Source of the DNA: Myxococcales bacterium
Lineage (GTDB): Bacteria; Myxococcota_A; Bradymonadia; REDH01
Length of the DNA stretch: 49,510 nt
Reading direction: 5' to 3'
NCBI GenBank assembly: GCA_020633625.1
Contig: JACKDJ010000031.1
Location: 1-49,510, forward strand
The translations under genes and the position numbers were made by a program. The notes beneath the pieces are model-generated. The model did no database searches and had not been told where the DNA came from. It worked only from the letters and a program-made list of their open reading frames with translations. This document shows positions 45,201 through 49,510 of the stretch, one piece after another (position 1 is the first letter of the stretch; the number at the start of each line of letters is the position of its first letter).

Positions 45201-45541
45201 CGCTCGTCGGCCAGGCGCCGTGGGTCGTGAATGCGTCGCTCACATACGCGGCGCCGAGCGAGGCTTGGTCAGTATCGGCCTACTACAACGTGCTCGGGCC
45301 GGCGCTGGTCGAGGCTGGCATCAACGGCCAGCCGAACACCACGGAGCAGCCGACGCACATGGTCGACCTCGCCGCCACCGCCCGGCTCTCGGAGTCGCTG
45401 CGGCTCAAGGTGGGGGCACGCAACCTCGCGGGTGTCTGTACGCGGCTCGAGCAGGACGACCTCGTCGTCGCGCGGCGATGCCGCGGCACCGACGCCTCCG
45501 TCGGTCTGACGTGGACGCCGCTAGCGCGCGACGACGAGTAG
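42272..45541 (+). CDS. TonB-dependent outer-membrane receptor with acidic N-terminal repeats
   Basis: This protein has 1089 residues: a signal peptide (CAILLAVACLVVPRGAFAQ), an unusual acidic region with five DDFDWDALD repeats (about 58-152), a carboxypeptidase-regulatory-like domain (about 185-270, with DADGAFFLELAPGTYELRV), a plug domain (about 290-400, with LVVRGLGGRYTEVTLNGVPVPR and GGFVGGLMDVQTR), then a beta barrel to the C-terminus. The architecture matches TonB-dependent receptors that import or display large substrates. It starts 17 bases after the TonB-like gene and is followed 147 bases later by a beta-helix lipoprotein. The substrate is unknown. The acidic repeats may contact the periplasmic partner or bind metal. 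Confidence 0.9.
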   Translation: MRTPSPSRARTPRPAMPSCVCAILLAVACLVVPRGAFAQAVSTPDPLSAPEGSGAATDDFDWDALDRSAAGDAEAGDDFDWDALDQGAAGDAAGDADDGDDDFDWDALDQDAAGDPDDGDDDFDWDALDQDAAGDANDGDDFDWDALDQDASDDTDWDQYWEALDAADTVEAVVVPETIAEDRGGVRGVVLDDELDAALAGAAVTAVGDGATTRADADGAFFLELAPGTYELRVEQFSFGTAAYSVLVEAGEITDLGEVRLRPADNTATIVVEGRAVAGSEATTLMERRESASVQDAIGAAQMSRSTDSSAGAAVRRVVGVTLIEDRFLVVRGLGGRYTEVTLNGVPVPRTDPDYPGVELDLFPTKLLSSITLSKSPEASLRGGFVGGLMDVQTRAYPERRLLALGVSLGGNSLTTFQSFDRVTPPTRLDGLALGARARALPSGIPTDRRLEVSSRGVSSETYNRVVDQFPDQWDDSTGTAAPAFGLELGVGDTLETSGGRSVGYLVLLGYDRSVRHEQGFARSGQLVDGQLVAAETLQRERFDTRTSLGGLGTLSLELGDGHDIRVVTLLNQTATDRFETASGLSDEQDGLLDRSTAQYLARTLSFTQVLGSHRQLLPETSAWHETRVDWSASFASAARVEPDTRDFASLDGLWDDNPGTGDHLRSDLAQRDVTGSATLHAPRGDTLELAAGGEIVESHREFDSRRFHYQVAGGENGLAAADRALGPEDLFSDERVGSVGAGAEIVLADQARGGDAYVAAQTSAAGFGSVEVRLAPPLTLHAGVRQEWYRQRIEDTSIGATDPAAERVDLDTLPSASLVAALGREVYLRAAYGASVARPQAREVAPFVYQDYVRRRTVTGNADLERTYVHNTDLRLEWYPSATEVLAITAFNKAFNYPIEATVDTAGAVSFVNADAASDFGGEAEVQLSLGRVSPALRGLSLGLNLTVVASSVTLPCDDENGDGECDLQFTDTKRPLVGQAPWVVNASLTYAAPSEAWSVSAYYNVLGPALVEAGINGQPNTTEQPTHMVDLAATARLSESLRLKVGARNLAGVCTRLEQDDLVVARRCRGTDASVGLTWTPLARDDE
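42443..42735 (+). repeat. in-frame tandem repeats coding DDFDWDALD(Q/R)
   Basis: Five copies start at 42443, 42500, 42572, 42632 and 42689, with periods of 57, 72, 60 and 57 bp. All are multiples of 3, so the frame is kept. Copies 2-5 share CTGGGACGCG- or TTGGGACGCG-type cores and GACGGCGACGAC spacers. Variable spacing suggests growth by slippage or recombination. Confidence 0.85.
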
Positions 45542-45688
45542 CCCGCCGGTCGCCACGGATTCGTCACGACGCGCCACCGAGGCGCCACGACGATGCCCGG
45601 GACACTCCCCGAGGCCGTCGCCACGGAGTCACCTGCGGCATCTACCCTCCGCGCCGCTCCCCAACTCGAAGACCGGATGAGGATCTCG

Positions 45689-46987
45689 ATGAAGCCCCAG
45701 CTCCAGCTCCGCTCGAAGGCCAGCCTCGCGCTCGCCGCGCTCACTGCCGTCTCTGCGCTCGGTTGCGGCGACAGCGAAGAGGAAGAGACCGACACCTGCC
45801 CGGCGGTCGACGGCTACACCGTCGTCTGCGATGACATCACGGCAGACACCTCGTGGAGCGGCAAGGTGCTGCTCCGCTCGCTCGTCTTCGTGTCGGACGC
45901 GACGCTGACGATCGCGCCCGGCACGGTCGTCGAGGGCGAGACCGGCTCGGCGCTCGTCGTCTCCGCCACTGGGCGCATCAACGCCGCCGGCACCGCCGCG
46001 GCCCCGATCGTGTTCACGTCGTCGAAGCCCGCGGCCGAGCGCGCCGCAGGCGACTTCGGCGGCGTCGTGCTACTCGGCCGCGCGCCGGTGAACGTCGGCT
46101 CCGGGAACATCGAGGGCATGGAGGCCAGCGCCGCGAGCTCCTACGGAGGCTCCGACCCGGCCCACAACTGCGGCACGCTCCGCTACGTCCGCATCGAGTA
46201 CGCCGGCAGCGTGTTCGGCACCGACAACGAGCTCAACGGCCTCACCGTCGGCGGCTGCGGCACCGCGACGACCCTCGACTTCATCCAGGTCCACAAGGGC
46301 CTCGACGACGGCGTCGAGTTCTTCGGCGGCACCGCCGGCATCTCGCACCTCCTGATCACCCAGCCTGGCGACGACGGCCTCGACTGGGACCAGGGCTGGT
46401 CGGGCAACGTCCAGTTCGTCGCGGTTCAGCAGGCCACGAACGACGGTGACAAGGGGATCGAGGCCGACAACCTCGAGGACGACAACGACGCGACGCCGCG
46501 CTCCGCGCCGACCCTCTGGAACGTCACCCTCGTCGGATCCGGTGACCCCGCCGGTTCACAGGCCGGCATGAAGCTGCGCCGCGGCACCGCCGGCCACCTC
46601 AACAACGTCATCATCACGGGCTTCCCCGGCGAGGCCTTCGACATCGACGGCGAGGCGACCGCCGCCCAGGTCGCGGCCGGTACGCTCACGATGAACCATG
46701 TGCTCGTGTTCGAGGTCGGCGACTTCTCCGACGAGACCGGCGAGGACGACGACGACGGCGGCTTCGACGAGACGGCCTTCTTCGCCGGCGTCGACGGCGC
46801 GCAGACCGACGACCCGGGCCTCGGCGACTCGACCAGCCGCACGGCTCCGAACCTCGTCCCGGCCGCGTCGTCGCCTGCCGAGCTCGGCGCCACTCCGCCG
46901 GCGCCGTTCGACGTCACCGCGAAGTACTATGGCGCCTTCGCGCCTGGCGCGCCGGCGTGGACCACGGGCTGGACGGCCTTCCCCTGA
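45689..46987 (+). CDS. beta-helix lipoprotein next to the TonB-dependent receptor
   Basis: This protein has 432 residues. A lipobox-like signal (LTAVSALGC) and an acidic stretch are followed by a domain rich in short beta strands: VFVSDATLTIAPGTVVEG, APIVFTSSKP, DFGGVVLLGRAPVN, LRYVRIEYAG, NELNGLTVGGCG, and so on. This ladder indicates a right-handed beta helix. The same order of motifs occurs in large surface proteins of Bacteroidetes, also near TonB-dependent receptors, from memory of that family. ATG 45689 is chosen because GAGGAT lies about 5 bases upstream; ATG 45677 is possible. No catalytic residues stand out, so it may be a binding protein or surface cofactor of the receptor. Confidence 0.84.
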   Translation: MKPQLQLRSKASLALAALTAVSALGCGDSEEEETDTCPAVDGYTVVCDDITADTSWSGKVLLRSLVFVSDATLTIAPGTVVEGETGSALVVSATGRINAAGTAAAPIVFTSSKPAAERAAGDFGGVVLLGRAPVNVGSGNIEGMEASAASSYGGSDPAHNCGTLRYVRIEYAGSVFGTDNELNGLTVGGCGTATTLDFIQVHKGLDDGVEFFGGTAGISHLLITQPGDDGLDWDQGWSGNVQFVAVQQATNDGDKGIEADNLEDDNDATPRSAPTLWNVTLVGSGDPAGSQAGMKLRRGTAGHLNNVIITGFPGEAFDIDGEATAAQVAAGTLTMNHVLVFEVGDFSDETGEDDDDGGFDETAFFAGVDGAQTDDPGLGDSTSRTAPNLVPAASSPAELGATPPAPFDVTAKYYGAFAPGAPAWTTGWTAFP

Positions 46988-46992
46988 CGTCA

Positions 46993-47014
46993 CGCCGCGC
47001 CTCGGAGCGCGGCG
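46993..47014. terminator. hairpin after the beta-helix lipoprotein gene
   Basis: CGCCGCGC-CTCGGA-GCGCGGCG is a perfect 8-bp inverted repeat, 5 bases after the stop. It is the first of two adjacent hairpins in this convergent gap. Confidence 0.5.
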
Positions 47015-47030
47015 CTGAGGGCTGAGACCA

Positions 47031-47070
47031 CCGCGAGGCCGGCGTCGGAAAACCGACGTCGGCCTCGCGG
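47031..47070. terminator. 18-bp bidirectional terminator hairpin
   Basis: Arms 47031-47048 and 47053-47070 pair over 18 bases with one G-U wobble and an AAAA loop. The hairpin lies 4 bases from the stop of the SDR gene on the minus strand and serves the convergent junction. Confidence 0.8.
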
Positions 47071-47074
47071 CGTT

Positions 47075-47926
47075 CTAGCGCCGAAGCCGTCCGCCCGCCG
47101 ACGCGAGCGCCTTGCTGACGAAGCGGTACGCGGTTGGAAGTGACCGCTGACCGAGGTCGATCGCGTGGGCGTCCGCGCCGATCAGCACGCGCGGCGCGTC
47201 GCGCTCCACGGCCCGGAGAATCGCCGCAGCCGCCGCGTCGGGGGTCGTCCGCGCCGCACGCGCGAAGTTCGCGACCGCGCGCTCCCGCTCCCCAACGAGG
47301 TCGGTCCCACCCGCGAAGCGCGCGTTTCGCGCGATGTCGGTGTCGATCCCGCCCGGATGGACGCACGTCGCGCTCACGGTCGACCCGTCGAGCTCGAGCT
47401 CCTGCCGCAGACACTCGGTAAAGCCCCGCACCGCGAACTTCGCCGCGTTGTAGGCGCCCTGAGTCGGCACGGCGACGATGCCGAAGACGCTCGACAGGTT
47501 GACGACGTGTCCCCAGCTCGCGCGCTCGAGGGCAGGCAGGAAGGCGCGCGTGCCGTGGACCACCCCCCAGAAGTCGATCGCCATCACCCACTCGAGATCG
47601 GCGTCGCTGAGCTCGCGGATTCGCCCGACACAGGCCACGCCGGCGTTGTTCACCACCAGGTTGGGAGGACCACAGCGCTCCTCTAGCGCCGCAGCGTACT
47701 CGTAGATCGCATCGCGCGAGGCGACGTCCAGCCTGCAGGCGTCAACTGCGACGCCGAGCGCCGACGCGCGCGCAGCGGTCTCGTCGAGCCCTGACATGTC
47801 GACGTCCGAGATCGCGATCCGACAGCCGCGCCGCGCGAGCGCGAGCGCAGTCGCGCGCCCGATCCCCGAGGCGGCGCCGGTCACGACCGCCAGGGCTCCG
47901 TTGAACTCCACTCGTCGCTTCGCCAT
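47075..47926 (-). CDS. short-chain dehydrogenase/reductase (SDR)
   Basis: This is a 283-residue classical SDR. It has the cofactor loop TGAASGIG (16-23), NNAG (93-96), and the catalytic Ser (145/146), Y159 and K163 in YNAAK. Asp41 after the second strand suggests NAD preference. After the core there is a C-terminal part of about 80 residues resembling SDRs that act with lipid or steroid-like substrates. It follows the HSL-type hydrolase gene by 16 bp, so they share an operon. The exact substrate is unknown. Confidence 0.93.
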   Translation of the reverse strand: MAKRRVEFNGALAVVTGAASGIGRATALALARRGCRIAISDVDMSGLDETAARASALGVAVDACRLDVASRDAIYEYAAALEERCGPPNLVVNNAGVACVGRIRELSDADLEWVMAIDFWGVVHGTRAFLPALERASWGHVVNLSSVFGIVAVPTQGAYNAAKFAVRGFTECLRQELELDGSTVSATCVHPGGIDTDIARNARFAGGTDLVGERERAVANFARAARTTPDAAAAAILRAVERDAPRVLIGADAHAIDLGQRSLPTAYRFVSKALASAGGRLRR

Positions 47927-47942
47927 CGCTCCTCCGCACCCT

Positions 47943-48983
47943 CTACGTCGACGTCCCGTTCAGTCGCGCGGCCAGCGCGTCGACCACCGCGCCGGTGATC
48001 GACGCTGCGACGCGGCTGCCTCCGCTGACCTCCGCGAACCCGTGGACCAGGCTCCCCGCTCGCACCAGCTCGCACTCCACTCCGGCGTCGACGAGCCGCT
48101 CGGCGTACGCCACGCCCTCGTCACGGAGAGGGTCGAAGCCCGCGACGACGACTGTCGCCGGCGGCACCCCGACTAGCGACGGAGCCAACAGGATCGAGAC
48201 TCGTGGGTCGGTGATGTCGCCAGGGGCGGTGTACTGGTCGATGAACCAGTCCATCAGCGCGCGGTCCAGAACGAAACCGTCGCCGACGGTTTGGTGCGAC
48301 CGAGTGCCACGGCGGAGGTCTGTCGCCGGATAGAACAAGACCTGATGGAATGGCGCCGGAAGCCCCGCAGCGACGGCAGAGTTGCAGACGGCGCCCGCGA
48401 GGTTTCCGCCCGCCGACGACCCGGCCACCGCGAGCCTCGTCGGGTCGAGACCCCACTCGCTGGCGAGCCCGTGGATCCCGCGCCACGCGGCGTCGGCATC
48501 CTCGTGCGCCGCGGGGAAGCGATGCTCGGGGCCGAGCCGGTACTGCACCGACACAACGACGCAGCTCGACCGATCCGCGAGCCACCGACAGAAGTCGTCG
48601 TCGGCCTCGATCGACCCAATGGTCCACCCGCCACCGTGAAACCAAACGATGCCGGGCGAGGGGTACGGCGCCGACTGCGGACGATAGACGCGAGCGCGGA
48701 TCGGACCGGTCGGCCCCGGTACCGCGGCGTCGTTGACGGTGACTTGTCCGCGCGTGACCGGCGCAAACGGCGCGGCGCGCCTTCGCGCGACGGAGCGCGC
48801 GCGATCCGGCGGCAGCTCCCACAGCGCAGGAAACCGGCGGTCGAGCCACAGCCCAAACGCGACTTCGGCGTCGAGCGTCTCGCCGTCGAGTCGCGGAAGC
48901 CCGCGCGAGACGACCGGGCCGAGCGCGGCGGCGGCGGCGCCGACCAGGCGGCGAATGGGTGCAGGCAGACTCGCGATCTTCAT
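47943..48983 (-). CDS. HSL-family alpha/beta hydrolase (esterase/lipase)
   Basis: This is a 346-residue hormone-sensitive-lipase-type esterase. The oxyanion motif HGGGW (116-120), nucleophile GSSAGG (S190), catalytic Asp in DPLRDEG and His in LVHGF are all present. An N-terminal helical cap (1-80) precedes the core. There is no signal peptide. It probably hydrolyses short- to medium-chain esters in the cytoplasm. It starts 14 bases after the upstream gene and is followed 16 bases later by the SDR gene, suggesting a joint catabolic or lipid-modifying step. Confidence 0.92.
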   Translation of the reverse strand: MKIASLPAPIRRLVGAAAAALGPVVSRGLPRLDGETLDAEVAFGLWLDRRFPALWELPPDRARSVARRRAAPFAPVTRGQVTVNDAAVPGPTGPIRARVYRPQSAPYPSPGIVWFHGGGWTIGSIEADDDFCRWLADRSSCVVVSVQYRLGPEHRFPAAHEDADAAWRGIHGLASEWGLDPTRLAVAGSSAGGNLAGAVCNSAVAAGLPAPFHQVLFYPATDLRRGTRSHQTVGDGFVLDRALMDWFIDQYTAPGDITDPRVSILLAPSLVGVPPATVVVAGFDPLRDEGVAYAERLVDAGVECELVRAGSLVHGFAEVSGGSRVAASITGAVVDALAARLNGTST

Positions 48984-48997
48984 GCGTCGACTCTGCG

Positions 48998-49510
48998 CTA
49001 CCGGCTCCCCTCAGGCAAGGCGGGCGGCACCGGCCCGCGCTCGCGAAGGACGAGCGCGCGATCCAGCGCGTACAGTGTCGAGGCGGGGTCGTCGAAGTGC
49101 GCCACGACGCGCAGAATCGGCGGGACCGACTCCGCGCGCGCCAGCGGCTCGAGGCCGGGCTGCGCGGCGACCTCGGGCTCTGACACCCAGACGTAGTCGA
49201 CCTTTGACTCCGCCAGGAAGATCGCGAGCTCACGAAACGTCGCGAACGGCCGGATCGCTACGTAGTCAGCGCCTAGCATATAGGCCGCGTGGGGCTTGCG
49301 ACCGCCGACGCGGGTCCCCTCGACCATCGACAGCGTCCCCCCACGGACCGCTGCATCGAGCGCGACGAGCTCCGGTTGAATCGCTAAGTGGCGGCGCAGC
49401 TCCCCCCGCGTGCTGGCCACGAGCTGAGAAACGACCGCGGCAACGACGACCGCGACGGTCGCGCACCGCCCGAACCGCGACCTGCCGTCCACACCGACCG
49501 CACGCGACGC
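48998..49510 (-). CDS. C-terminal part of a membrane protein, possibly glycosyltransferase-like (cut by window edge)
   Basis: The frame is open through the right edge, so the N-terminus is outside. The visible 170 residues have one hydrophobic segment (CATVAVVVAAVVSQLVAS) and then a soluble domain: KPHAAYMLGADYVAIRPF, FRELAIFLAESKVDYVWVSEPE. A last membrane segment followed by a small alpha/beta domain resembles the C-terminal end of multi-span GT39-like glycosyltransferases, but this is only a suggestion. A GTG at 49490-49492 could be an internal start. It is the first visible gene of the operon with the esterase and SDR genes. Confidence 0.6.
   Translation of the reverse strand, partial: ASRAVGVDGRSRFGRCATVAVVVAAVVSQLVASTRGELRRHLAIQPELVALDAAVRGGTLSMVEGTRVGGRKPHAAYMLGADYVAIRPFATFRELAIFLAESKVDYVWVSEPEVAAQPGLEPLARAESVPPILRVVAHFDDPASTLYALDRALVLRERGPVPPALPEGSR

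Overview
This is a very GC-rich, densely packed bacterial window. Several traits point to Myxococcota (or a related former deltaproteobacterial lineage): many secreted lipoproteins whose lipidated Cys is followed by Asp/Thr-rich linkers, a Cys-rich DUF4215 protein, TSP3-OmpA and PEGA-type proteins, a Ser/Thr kinase with a C-terminal membrane anchor, and frequent GTG/TTG starts. This placement is inferred from gene content only. I saw no rRNA, tRNA, CRISPR array, integrase or transposase, so the window reads as chromosomal backbone interspersed with lineage-specific envelope genes.

Layout. At 1-571 (minus) is the N-terminal part of a PEGA-like exported protein, cut by the window edge. At 639-3934 (plus) an ABC-F ATPase is followed by a DUF368 membrane protein with an unusual extra domain. 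A tandem array of palindromic 42-bp units (3976-4260) separates it from a convergent periplasmic HEAT-repeat protein (minus). Divergent from that are an AMIN-domain protein and then a Cys-rich lipoprotein tightly linked to pyruvate kinase (plus).

From 10025 to 25719 the minus strand carries a long housekeeping block, transcribed in the order rimP-nusA-ylxR/L7Ae-infB-rbfA-DHH phosphoesterase-truB, then sucC-sucD-ndk-rlmN, then a large lipoprotein whose stop overlaps the start of pgi. The first part is the classic translation/transcription operon. sucCD has a recognisable promoter of its own.

From 26085 to 37882 are envelope and miscellaneous genes: an exported membrane protein plus a TSP3-OmpA lipoprotein (plus), a tail-anchored Ser/Thr kinase (minus), a P4-type acid phosphatase lipoprotein (plus), a PAF-acetylhydrolase-like lipoprotein overlapping a YdcZ-type transporter (minus), a fatty acid desaturase (plus), DUF486 and DUF1275 membrane proteins (minus) and a large U32-family protein (plus).

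From 37922 to 46987 is the most distinctive region. A 1019-residue Cys-rich DUF4215 lipoprotein (minus) is divergent from a three-gene set (plus): a TonB-like energy transducer, a TonB-dependent receptor with five acidic FDWDALD repeats before its plug, and a beta-helix lipoprotein. I propose this as a dedicated outer-membrane uptake or surface-display system with an unknown substrate. The right end (47075-49510, minus) is a small operon: the C-terminal part of a membrane protein cut by the window edge, an HSL-type esterase and a short-chain dehydrogenase. Strong hairpins mark the convergent junctions near 37.9 kb and 47.0 kb.
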